Below are positions 17,571 to 25,485 of a stretch of 46,994 bases of DNA, in pieces. Source of the stretch: CAYQQR01 sp964420035 (GTDB taxonomy: Bacteria > Bacteroidota > Bacteroidia > Bacteroidales > SM23-62). The position numbers were made by a program, and so were the translations under genes. The notes beneath the pieces are model-generated. The model ran no database searches and had not been told where the DNA came from. It saw nothing but the letters and a program-made list of their open reading frames with translations. The stretch spans positions 1-46,994 of the forward strand of contig CAYQQR010000033.1 of NCBI GenBank assembly GCA_964420035.1, given 5' to 3'. Within the stretch, counting starts at the first letter, position 1, and each line of letters starts with the position of its first letter.

Positions 17571-17578
17571 TATCTTTG
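17571..17578 (+). promoter_or_regulatory. Bacteroidota -7 element TATCTTTG for the panC operon
   Basis: An exact TAnnTTTG followed by CA. Transcription would start a few bases downstream, close to 17585, giving a leader of about 120 nt before panC. A -33 element at the usual distance is not obvious. Confidence 0.55.
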
Positions 17579-17585
17579 CACATAA

Positions 17586-17704
17586 TTATGGTATTGACCC
17601 CGGAGTAGAACACCGGACCCGTTTTTTCGGAACAGAACCCCGGGGAACCGGGCCCCTTCCTTCTCGTTTGCCGGAGCGGAACACGAGGGAGGATTAAACC
17701 ATAA
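17586..17704 (+). ncRNA. Candidate structured 5' leader of panC (possible riboswitch or attenuator)
   Basis: TTATGGT (17586-17592) is perfectly complementary to ACCATAA (17698-17704), which ends three bases before the panC ATG. Between them are hairpins: CCGG/CCGG (17600-17603 with 17613-17616), CCG-T6-CGG (17619-17630), CCCGG-GGAA-CCGGG (17639-17652) and CTCGT/ACGAG (17663-17667 with 17683-17687), the last holding an inner CCG/CGG. The purine-rich GGGAGGA (17687-17693) that could bind the ribosome sits between the last hairpin and the closing stem. The predicted transcription start falls at the 5' edge of the closing stem. No known riboswitch class was recognised. Pairing was worked out by eye and may be partly chance. 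Confidence 0.35.
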
Positions 17705-17707
17705 CCC

Positions 17708-18553
17708 ATGATACTGACCCGTACCAAAGATCAGCTGCGCAAGGAACTGGCTAAATTCCGGTCGGAACAAAAAAGTGTCGGCTTTGTACCCACCATGGGC
17801 GCCATGCATAAAGGACACTTCTCCCTGATCGAACAATGCAATAAGGAAAACGACTGCACCGTCGTCAGTATCTTCGTCAACCCCAGGCAATTTAACAATA
17901 CCAGGGATCTGCAAGCCTATCCCAGGGATCTGGAAGGAGACCTGCTGCAATTGGAACAGCTGCCGGTCGACCTGGTCTTTGCCCCAACGGAAAAGGAAAT
18001 GTACCCGTCAAAAGACAAAAGGCATTTTAAATTCGGACCCCTGGGCAAAGTGATGGAAGGCAAGCACCGGCCCGGGCATTTCAGCGGGGTGGCTCACATC
18101 GTTTCCCGGCTGTTTGAACTCATCGAACCCGACCGGGCCTATTTCGGAGAAAAAGACTATCAGCAACTCATCATCATCCGCGAACTGACCAAACAAATGG
18201 GTTATCAAACCAAAATTATCGGGTGTCCGGTCATACGCGAGTTGGACGGATTGGCCATGAGCTCCAGAAATCAACTGCTTCCATCCCCGCTCAGGGATAA
18301 AGCTTCCAGTATCTATGATGTCCTGTTCAAGGCAGCCAGCAACAAAAACAAAATGTCCCTTCCCGAAACAGAAAAATTTGTCACCCGGGAGATCAACAAC
18401 ATAAAAGACTTCAAAACGGAATATTTTGAGATCCGCGATGAGCAAAGCCTCAGAAAGCTCAATTCATGGGAGGAATCCGAAACCCCCCGGGGTTTCATTG
18501 CCGTTCACGCGGGAAAGGTCAGGCTCATCGACAATATCAAATTTTATTCTTAA
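17708..18553 (+). CDS. panC: Pantoate-beta-alanine ligase
   Basis: A 281-residue enzyme that joins pantoate and beta-alanine with ATP to give pantothenate. VGFVPTMGAMHKGHFSLI holds the HxGH nucleotidyl-transfer motif (His34, His37). VSIFVNPRQFN, GVAHIVSRLFELIEPDRAYFGEKDYQQL (split over about residues 120-147) and AMSSRNQLL (the KMSKS-equivalent loop) are all typical of PanC. Length is standard. It is the first gene of a plus-strand run and is followed by panD, which supplies beta-alanine. The leader upstream may be structured. Confidence 0.96.
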   Translation: MILTRTKDQLRKELAKFRSEQKSVGFVPTMGAMHKGHFSLIEQCNKENDCTVVSIFVNPRQFNNTRDLQAYPRDLEGDLLQLEQLPVDLVFAPTEKEMYPSKDKRHFKFGPLGKVMEGKHRPGHFSGVAHIVSRLFELIEPDRAYFGEKDYQQLIIIRELTKQMGYQTKIIGCPVIRELDGLAMSSRNQLLPSPLRDKASSIYDVLFKAASNKNKMSLPETEKFVTREINNIKDFKTEYFEIRDEQSLRKLNSWEESETPRGFIAVHAGKVRLIDNIKFYS

Positions 18554-18568
18554 TTTTGGAGTATTATG

Positions 18569-18919
18569 ATGTATGTAGAGGTAGTAAAATCAAAGGTTCA
18601 TATGGTGACGGTTACGGGGGCGAATCTGCATTACGTGGGCAGCATCACCATAGATGAGGACCTGATGGACGCGGCGAACCTCCTGGCCGGTGAAAAGGTG
18701 CAGGTGGTCAACATCAATAACGGCGAACGTCTGGAAACTTATGTGATCACCGGGGAGCGCGGGTCCGGTGAAATATGTATGAACGGACCGGCAGCCAGGA
18801 AGGTTGCAGTGGGGGATGTGATCATCATCATAGCCTACGCTTCCATGCCCGTGGAGGAAGCCAAAGAGTTCAAACCCGCCATTATTTTCCCGGATACCGC
18901 CAGCAACAAGCTGACCTGA
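18569..18919 (+). CDS. panD: Aspartate 1-decarboxylase (pyruvoyl-dependent)
   Basis: A 116-residue proenzyme that makes beta-alanine from aspartate. Self-cleavage occurs in HYVGSITID between Gly24 and Ser25, the serine becoming the pyruvoyl group. Two ATG codons stand in tandem at 18566 and 18569. The second is preferred because it puts the cleavage serine at position 25 as in characterised PanD proteins. GERGSGEICMNGPAAR (about residues 62-77) holds the conserved NGAA-type active-site segment. It lies 15 bp after panC; the two enzymes act in series. Confidence 0.95.
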   Translation: MYVEVVKSKVHMVTVTGANLHYVGSITIDEDLMDAANLLAGEKVQVVNINNGERLETYVITGERGSGEICMNGPAARKVAVGDVIIIIAYASMPVEEAKEFKPAIIFPDTASNKLT

Positions 18920-18938
18920 TCGCCAGATCACCTTTTAT

Positions 18939-19430
18939 ATGGGGATTATGCAACAAATAGTTCAAAAGATCAGCTCCCGGCCGGAGTTGGTTTCCCTGGT
19001 AAAGGAATGGAGAGAAAAGGGAGAAATTATCGTTTTCACCAATGGTTGTTTCGATCTTCTGCACCGGGGTCATATTGAATACCTGGCCAAGGCTTCTGAG
19101 CAAGGCGACCGTTTTATCATCGGCTTGAACAGCGATCGCTCCATTCGCAATATCAAAGGCAGCGGCAGACCCGTTCAGGATGAGCAGAGCCGGGCCATGA
19201 CCCTGGCCGCTCTGTTGTTTGTTGATGCGGTAAGCCTGTTTGATGAGGACACCCCCGAAGAACTTATCGATGCGGTGATCCCCGACCGATTGATCAAGGG
19301 AGGGGATTACCGGGTCCGGGATATCGTCGGCTATGATACGGTAATGAGTCACGGGGGCAAGGTCCTGACCATACCCCTGATTGAAGGTTACTCCACCACC
19401 CGTATTATCGATCATATTAAAAAACATTGA
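18939..19430 (+). CDS. rfaE2: D-glycero-beta-D-manno-heptose 1-phosphate adenylyltransferase
   Basis: A 163-residue nucleotidyltransferase equal to the C-terminal half of HldE. It activates heptose-1-phosphate with ATP to ADP-heptose for the LPS inner core. FTNGCFDLLHRGHIEYL contains the HxGH motif, and IKGGDYRVRDIVGYD and EGYSTTRIIDHI are the usual later blocks. The kinase half (HldE N-terminus) is not present here and would have to be encoded elsewhere. A second ATG at 18948 is preceded by GGGGA and may be the true start. It lies 19 bp after panD. Confidence 0.92.
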   Translation: MGIMQQIVQKISSRPELVSLVKEWREKGEIIVFTNGCFDLLHRGHIEYLAKASEQGDRFIIGLNSDRSIRNIKGSGRPVQDEQSRAMTLAALLFVDAVSLFDEDTPEELIDAVIPDRLIKGGDYRVRDIVGYDTVMSHGGKVLTIPLIEGYSTTRIIDHIKKH

Positions 19431-19443
19431 TCCTACCTGAAAA

Positions 19444-20814
19444 ATGGCCAAAGCAAAAACCGTATACATTTGCCAGAATTGCGGAATATCCTCCCCTAAA
19501 TGGGTGGGACGTTGCCCGTCGTGCGGTGCGTGGAACACCTTTGTCGAAGAGGTCGTATCTAAAAGTCCGGGCCGGACCCTGGATTCCCTCAGGGACCGCC
19601 CGCGTATCGAGCGACTGGCAGAAGTGGATCATACCCGGGAGCCCAGGCTGGATACAGGCATCCAGGAACTGAACAGGATCCTGGGAGGAGGCATGGTTCC
19701 CGGATCGGTGCTGCTGCTGGGCGGAGAGCCCGGTATCGGAAAATCCACCCTGGCTTTGCAACTGGCCATGGGTCTGGACAATAGCAGCTCCCTCTATGTT
19801 TCGGGTGAAGAAAGCAGCAGGCAGATCAGGATGCGTGCAGAAAGATTGGGAAAGATCGCGGAAAGCAATTATATACTCACCGAAACCCTGCTGGAACAGA
19901 TCCTCAATACGGTCGAACAGGTCAAACCCGGTCTGCTTATCGTCGACAGCATACAGACCGTTCATACGGATGAAATAGAATCCCCGGCCGGGAGCGTGAC
20001 CCAGATAAGGGAATCCACCTCGCGCATCCTGAAAATGGCCAAACAAAGCGCCCTTCCCGTTATCATCATCGGACACATCAACAAAGACGGTCAGCTGGCC
20101 GGACCCAAGGTACTGGAACATATTGTGGATACCGTTCTGCAGTTCGAAGGAGACCGCAACCATAACTACCGCATCCTCCGCTCGATGAAAAACAGGTTCG
20201 GCTCCACCTCTGAACTGGGCATATTTGAGATGGACTCCGGGGGACTGAAGGAGGTACCCAATCCCTCGGAGATACTGCTATCCGACCACCAGGAAAACAT
20301 CAGCGGCATTGCCATCGCTTCCACCATCGACGGGATCAGACCCTTCCTTATAGAGGTACAGTCCCTGGTCAGTTCAGCCGTCTACGGCACCCCCCAGCGT
20401 TCAGCCACCGGCTTCGACATCAGGCGCCTGAACATGTTGCTGGCGGTACTTGAAAAGAGGGCAGGATTCAGATTGGCCGCCAAAGATGTTTTCCTCAACA
20501 TTGCCGGCGGGATCCGGGTGGATGATCCGGCCATCGACCTGGCCGTGGTGGCCACCATTCTCTCGTCCAGCATTGACATCCCCATTCCCAAACAAACGGT
20601 ATTTGCTGCTGAAGTAGGACTGACCGGTGAGATACGGCCGGTACAGCGTATTGATACCCGGGTTAAAGAAGCAGAAAAACTCGGATTTGAATCCGTTTTT
20701 GTTTCGGGATACAGCAAACGTGCTCTGAAAGAGCTGGATAACAAGAACCGGATAGAATACGTGTACAAGGTTGAAGATCTGGTGAAAAAACTTTTTACCG
20801 GAAAGAAGAAATGA
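19444..20814 (+). CDS. radA: DNA repair protein RadA
   Basis: A 456-residue RecA-like branch-migration helicase involved in recombinational repair. An N-terminal zinc finger uses Cys10, Cys13, Cys24 and Cys27. The Walker A motif is GGEPGIGKST (about residues 93-102), LLIVDSIQT is Walker B, and the RadA-specific KNRFG motif starts at Lys249. The C-terminal third (from about residue 280) is the Lon-protease-like domain, without proteolytic function in this family (GIRVDDPAIDLAVVATILSS). It follows the heptose gene by 13 bp. Confidence 0.97.
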   Translation: MAKAKTVYICQNCGISSPKWVGRCPSCGAWNTFVEEVVSKSPGRTLDSLRDRPRIERLAEVDHTREPRLDTGIQELNRILGGGMVPGSVLLLGGEPGIGKSTLALQLAMGLDNSSSLYVSGEESSRQIRMRAERLGKIAESNYILTETLLEQILNTVEQVKPGLLIVDSIQTVHTDEIESPAGSVTQIRESTSRILKMAKQSALPVIIIGHINKDGQLAGPKVLEHIVDTVLQFEGDRNHNYRILRSMKNRFGSTSELGIFEMDSGGLKEVPNPSEILLSDHQENISGIAIASTIDGIRPFLIEVQSLVSSAVYGTPQRSATGFDIRRLNMLLAVLEKRAGFRLAAKDVFLNIAGGIRVDDPAIDLAVVATILSSSIDIPIPKQTVFAAEVGLTGEIRPVQRIDTRVKEAEKLGFESVFVSGYSKRALKELDNKNRIEYVYKVEDLVKKLFTGKKK

Positions 20815-20869
20815 CTTGTTCTGTTTTACCTGTCTTCATGGCCGGCAAACTACATAAGGCAGTTTCCTG

Positions 20870-21322
20870 ATGAAAACGACTCCACTGCTCAGGGAAGATT
20901 ATGAACCCGGATCAAAACCCTATGAAATCCGGAAACCGGATATTGCCTCAGGAGACACCTATTATTTCACTACCGACAGCAACCTGGTGTACCAGGTTCG
21001 TTTTGGCAAGAAAAAGGATAACTACCTGGGCAACATCATCAATTTCAGTGTGATCAGCGATGAATTTGAAGATGAATATTCTGAAACCAACCGTGGAGAG
21101 GTCTACCGGATCATCGCCACCCTGATCGAGATTATTCGCCTGTACCATGAGCAACATCCCTTTTCCGACTCCTACGAGTTTTCAGGGGAGTTCAAGGACA
21201 ATAACGACGAGGGTACAACCAGCATACGGACCAAGCTTTATTACCGCTATGCTTTAAGGATACTGAATAATAACTGGGTTGCCGAATTGATGAACAACAA
21301 GGTGGTCATTCACAGAAACTGA
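20870..21322 (+). CDS. Small uncharacterised cytoplasmic protein
   Basis: A 150-residue protein I cannot name with confidence. It is rich in charged and aromatic residues and has no signal peptide, membrane helix, zinc knuckle or recognisable catalytic motif. Distinct blocks are SGDTYYFTTDSNLVYQVRF (about residues 27-45), an acidic DEFEDEYSETNRGEVYRI stretch, and IRTKLYYRYALRILNN. The sequence recalls short Bacteroidota families annotated only by DUF number (possibly DUF6934), which is a guess. It sits between radA (55 bp gap) and the ABC ATPase gene (13 bp gap) on the same strand, and coding is supported by its operon-like spacing. Confidence 0.7.
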   Translation: MKTTPLLREDYEPGSKPYEIRKPDIASGDTYYFTTDSNLVYQVRFGKKKDNYLGNIINFSVISDEFEDEYSETNRGEVYRIIATLIEIIRLYHEQHPFSDSYEFSGEFKDNNDEGTTSIRTKLYYRYALRILNNNWVAELMNNKVVIHRN

Positions 21323-21335
21323 TCTTTGAATCTTT

Positions 21336-23015
21336 ATGAAGAGCACCCCGTGCATACTGAAAATTGAAACTCTGCGCATACAGGAACCTTCGGGAACCAG
21401 GTTGGTAGACATTGAAGAGCTGTCCCTTGAACGGGGCCGGGTGCTTGGGATGGTCGGGGAGTCCGGTTCGGGTAAATCCCTGACGGCCCTTTCCCTGATG
21501 GGCCTGCTTCCTGCATCCTTGCGCGGGGTATCCGGCAGAGCCCTGTTTAACACCGTACAAGGAAAACCCGTGGACCTTTTCCGCCAGGATGCCCGGGAAA
21601 TGCGCGCCATACGCGGCAGGAAAATGACAATGATCTTCCAGGAGCCCATGACCGCCCTGAACCCGGTCCTTACCTGCGGACGGCAGTTATTAGAGATGCT
21701 TGAGCTGCACACCGGCGGCAGCAAAAAGCAGATAAGGGACCGGTGCCTGCAATTGCTGCAGGAAGTAAGAATGCCCGAGCCCGAAAGAAGCTTGAAGAAA
21801 TATCCGCACCAGTTTTCAGGGGGCCAGCGTCAACGGGTGATGATCGCCATGGCCCTGGCTTCCGGGCCTGAACTGATCATTGCCGACGAACCCACCACGG
21901 CCCTGGATATAACCACCCAGGCTGCCATCCTGGATCTCCTGCTCAGCCTGACAGGAAAGTATCAGACTTCGATGATCTTCATCAGTCATGACATGAACAT
22001 CATCGGAAAAATGAGTGATCAGGTGGCCGTCATGCAGAACGGTTTTTGCGTTGAACAAGGACCCACGGAAAAAATACTGCATCATCCCCGGCATCCTTAT
22101 ACCCGGGCACTGATGGCCTGCCGGCCCGGTCTGGATTATCCCCCGGACAAAAAGCTTCCCACCCTGCAAACTGCCTTTGAAAAAACCAAAGAAAGTCATG
22201 GCCGCATCCGGCAAAAAGAACGGAAAGAGCATCAGGAAGTGATCCTGGAGATCAAAAACCTGAATAAATATTTTCACCGGGGCAGGTCCCGCTGGACTGA
22301 CAAGAGAAAGTTTCATGCACTGAAAGATATTGACCTGAAAATATATAAAGGAGAAACGCTGGGGTTGATCGGCGAATCGGGTTCGGGAAAAACCACCCTG
22401 GGCAGGGTCATACTGCAATTGCTTCCCCTGGATCAGGGACAGATGTATTATCGCGGCAGGGATATGGCGCACCTTTCAGGCAGTGCACTGAAGGAGTTTC
22501 ACAGGAAAGTACAGGTGGTCTTCCAGGACCCCTACGGTTCCCTGAATCCGAAAATGAAGGCCGGAAAGACCATACAGGAAGTACTGCGTGTTCACCGGCC
22601 CGGGCTGAGCCGGAAGGAGCAGAAAAACAAAGTGTACGAACTGCTTCAACTGGTAAGGCTCAGTCCGGAAAGTTATGAACGCTATCCCCATGAGTTCTCC
22701 GGCGGTCAGCGCCAGCGCATCACCCTGGCCCGGGCACTGGCCACCGAACCCGAGATGATCGTTTGCGACGAGGCGGTCTCGGCACTGGACGTTTCCATAC
22801 AGGCCGAGATGCTGAATATACTGAACGACCTGAAGGAAAAACTGGAGCTGACCTACCTCTTTATCTCCCACGACCTGGCCCTGGTCAAATATATGTCCGA
22901 CCGCCTGGTGGTCATACGCGACGGAAAGATCCTGGAACAGGGTCCTGCACAAAATATCTACGAAAACCCAAAAGATCCTTATACCAGGGAATTGATCCGG
23001 GCGGTCATTGATTAA
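21336..23015 (+). CDS. Dual-ATPase ABC transporter protein of the peptide/nickel (Dpp/Opp) family
   Basis: A 559-residue protein with two complete ABC ATPase domains, a DppD-DppF-type fusion like YejF. The first has GESGSGKS (residues 41-48), FSGGQRQRVMIAMALA and Walker B LIIADEPTTALD. The second has GESGSGKTT from about residue 346, FSGGQRQRITLARALA and MIVCDEAVSALD. Each ends with the peptide-family extension (HHPRHPYTRALMACRPGL; ENPKDPYTRELIRAVID). In the second Walker B motif, DEAVSALD is the usual variant for DppF-type proteins. No permease or binding-protein gene is adjacent, so its partners lie elsewhere. Its stop shares TTAA with the stop of the convergent penicillin-binding protein gene. 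Confidence 0.93.
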   Translation: MKSTPCILKIETLRIQEPSGTRLVDIEELSLERGRVLGMVGESGSGKSLTALSLMGLLPASLRGVSGRALFNTVQGKPVDLFRQDAREMRAIRGRKMTMIFQEPMTALNPVLTCGRQLLEMLELHTGGSKKQIRDRCLQLLQEVRMPEPERSLKKYPHQFSGGQRQRVMIAMALASGPELIIADEPTTALDITTQAAILDLLLSLTGKYQTSMIFISHDMNIIGKMSDQVAVMQNGFCVEQGPTEKILHHPRHPYTRALMACRPGLDYPPDKKLPTLQTAFEKTKESHGRIRQKERKEHQEVILEIKNLNKYFHRGRSRWTDKRKFHALKDIDLKIYKGETLGLIGESGSGKTTLGRVILQLLPLDQGQMYYRGRDMAHLSGSALKEFHRKVQVVFQDPYGSLNPKMKAGKTIQEVLRVHRPGLSRKEQKNKVYELLQLVRLSPESYERYPHEFSGGQRQRITLARALATEPEMIVCDEAVSALDVSIQAEMLNILNDLKEKLELTYLFISHDLALVKYMSDRLVVIRDGKILEQGPAQNIYENPKDPYTRELIRAVID

Positions 23016-25378
23016 CGAAAATCATCCTCATCATAATCGTAGCGTATCACTCCCGATTCGTTCAGGCGGTTTCCGTAGACATCACAGTTAATGTCGACAT
23101 CAAAGTTGGGCGGTGCTTCAAAATGATCTTCTTCGGTAATGTTCAGGGTGGAGTCGGCGTAAACATCCTGCATGAAATAGCCGAAAACGGGAAGGGCCAT
23201 GTTGGTCCCGGATCCCAAACCCAATCCATCGAAGTGTATCGAACGGTCCTCGCCACCGACCCAGGTTCCGGCGACAAGATTGGGGGTTAATCCCATGAAC
23301 CAGCCATCGGATTGGTTCTGGGTGGTCCCCGTCTTGCCGGCCATTGCTCCTTGAAATTCGAACAGGTAACGCAAGCGCCTGGCCGTACCCGCATCCACGA
23401 CCGATTGCAACAGGTTGATCATCAGGTAAGCCGTCTGATCGCTGATGGCCTCAATCTGCTCCGGGCTGAAGGTGGATAGCAGGTTGCCGTTCTTATCTTC
23501 AACGCGGGTTACATACAAGGGCTCTATATAAACACCCTTGTTGACAAAGGTATTGTAGGCTCCCACCATCTCTGAAAGCTTGATGTCCGAGGTACCGTAC
23601 ATCACCGAATTGACTGCCATGATATCCGATTTAACCCCCATCTTCTTGACGATATCTACCACGGCCCGCGGATGGAACCTTTTGATGAGCCAGGCGGAGA
23701 TGTTGTTGACCGAGTTGGCCAATCCCCATTTCAGGGTCACTTCCTTGCCGTCAAAATCAGAAGGTCCGGCATTGCGGGGGGACCAGATACTGTCGTTGTC
23801 CTTGAAGATCTGCCTGACATTGGGAACCATATAGCAGGGAGAATAGCCTTCCTGCATGGCCAAAGTGTAAAGGAAAGGTTTAACGGTAGACCCGACCTGG
23901 CGGGCTCCCTGCGTGACATGATCATACTTGAAATACCTGAAGTCGATACCCCCCACGTAGGCCCTCACATGCCCGCTTTGGGGCTCCATGGCCATAAAAC
24001 CTGCCCGCAGGAAATGCTTGGTGTACCATATGGAATCAATGGGACTGATCACCGTATCGATGTCCCCCTCCCAGCTGAAAAGCTTGGTCTCCACCGGGGT
24101 TTTAAATACAGCCATGATGGAATCCATCGAGAGCCCCTGCCTTCGCATAACCCGGTATCTTTCAGAATTCCTGACGGACCGCTGAATGATACGATCGATA
24201 TCCTGGCGGCTGACATCCCTGGAGAAAGGCGCATGGGGACGCCCCTTCTTCTCCGCCATAAAAGCAGGCTGCAAGTTTTCGGAGAGGTGTTTCTTCATGG
24301 CCCCCTCGGCATAAGCCTGCATCCTGGAATCGATCGTTGTATAGATCTTCAGACCGTCCTTGTAAAGATTATAGGTGCTCCCATCCGGCTTTTGATTCTT
24401 GTTCACCCATCCATACAGGGGATTCGTGAACCACCGTACAGAATCTTCCTGATAGGAGCGGTAATTAAAATATTCATTCCTTTCCGGTTCATCCGCCGTG
24501 AAGGTGAGCCGGAGAAACTCCCGGAAATAAGTCGCCAGCCCCCGTGTATGGTCCTGCATCTTATATTCCAGCTCTATGGGCACGGTTACAAGGGAATCAT
24601 AGCTTTCTTCGTTTATAAATCCGTATTTTTTCAACTGACCCAGGACCACGTTGCGGCGCATGGTGGACCGCTCGGGGTTCTTAACCGGACTGTATCTTGT
24701 GGGGGCCTGGAGCAATCCCACCAATACGGCCGCTTCTTCAATCTTCAGCGAGTCCGGGGTGGTATTGAAAAAAGTCTTGGCAGCCGATTTGATGCCATAG
24801 GCATTGTGCCCGAAGGGAACCGTATTGAGATACATGACCAGTAACTCGTCCTTGGTATAATTACGTTCCAGCTTAACGGCCGTGTTCCATTCCTTGAACT
24901 TGGCGATGCCCAGGTGGAAAAGCCGCTGGAGCCGCCAAAAATAATAAGTGGTATCCCGTGGATAAAGGTTCTTGGCCAGCTGCTGGGTAATGGTACTGCC
25001 TCCGCCGGCTTCCTCCTGACCCAGAATGATGGTTTTGACGATCACCCGGGCCAGTCCCCGGGCATCGATACCCGAATGTCGGTGAAACCGGATGTCCTCC
25101 GTGGCCAGCACCGCCTGGACGATATTGGGAGATAGCTCCTCAAAATCGACATAGGTGCGATTTTCCAGGAAGAACTTACCCATAACCTCCCCGTCGCGTG
25201 AATATACGACAGAAGCCAGGTTGTTCTTCGGGTTTTCAAGATCTTCAAAGCTGGGTACAAAACCCAGGTTCCCGGTTCTCAGCAGGATGAACAACAGGAT
25301 AAGGGTCAGGTATGGGATGCTGAACAAGGTCCATAAAACAATCAGGTAAGGTTGGTATTTTTTGGATTTCGAAGACAT
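23012..25378 (-). CDS. Class A penicillin-binding protein (transglycosylase/transpeptidase)
   Basis: A 788-residue bifunctional PBP1A-type enzyme that polymerises and cross-links peptidoglycan. A membrane anchor spans about residues 11-34. The GT51 domain has Glu94 in LATEDIRFHRHSG and GGGSTITQQLAKNLYP. The transpeptidase domain has the SxxK serine Ser497 in QVGSTVKPF, the SxN motif from Ser556, and KTGT from Lys682. An unusually long segment lies between the two domains. The C-terminus is rich in Asp and Glu (RYDYDEDDFR). It is oriented away from topA across a 107-bp gap and overlaps the ABC gene stop by 4 bp. Confidence 0.95.
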   Translation of the reverse strand: MSSKSKKYQPYLIVLWTLFSIPYLTLILLFILLRTGNLGFVPSFEDLENPKNNLASVVYSRDGEVMGKFFLENRTYVDFEELSPNIVQAVLATEDIRFHRHSGIDARGLARVIVKTIILGQEEAGGGSTITQQLAKNLYPRDTTYYFWRLQRLFHLGIAKFKEWNTAVKLERNYTKDELLVMYLNTVPFGHNAYGIKSAAKTFFNTTPDSLKIEEAAVLVGLLQAPTRYSPVKNPERSTMRRNVVLGQLKKYGFINEESYDSLVTVPIELEYKMQDHTRGLATYFREFLRLTFTADEPERNEYFNYRSYQEDSVRWFTNPLYGWVNKNQKPDGSTYNLYKDGLKIYTTIDSRMQAYAEGAMKKHLSENLQPAFMAEKKGRPHAPFSRDVSRQDIDRIIQRSVRNSERYRVMRRQGLSMDSIMAVFKTPVETKLFSWEGDIDTVISPIDSIWYTKHFLRAGFMAMEPQSGHVRAYVGGIDFRYFKYDHVTQGARQVGSTVKPFLYTLAMQEGYSPCYMVPNVRQIFKDNDSIWSPRNAGPSDFDGKEVTLKWGLANSVNNISAWLIKRFHPRAVVDIVKKMGVKSDIMAVNSVMYGTSDIKLSEMVGAYNTFVNKGVYIEPLYVTRVEDKNGNLLSTFSPEQIEAISDQTAYLMINLLQSVVDAGTARRLRYLFEFQGAMAGKTGTTQNQSDGWFMGLTPNLVAGTWVGGEDRSIHFDGLGLGSGTNMALPVFGYFMQDVYADSTLNITEEDHFEAPPNFDVDINCDVYGNRLNESGVIRYDYDEDDFR

Positions 25379-25485
25379 TCAAATACTTCCGTTTGGCCTA
25401 AAAATAATAATTATTTGAATGAAAATTTTGTCATTAGAACCGTATTTACTTTACTTTGCGAAATTCTAAATGCCCGACCTGACAG

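Noticed and set aside
25379..25485. Promoter TTTACTTTGC for topA
   Set aside because: It has TA-C-TTTG, one base short of the TAnnTTTG spacing, so it was not listed as a feature; it may still be used.
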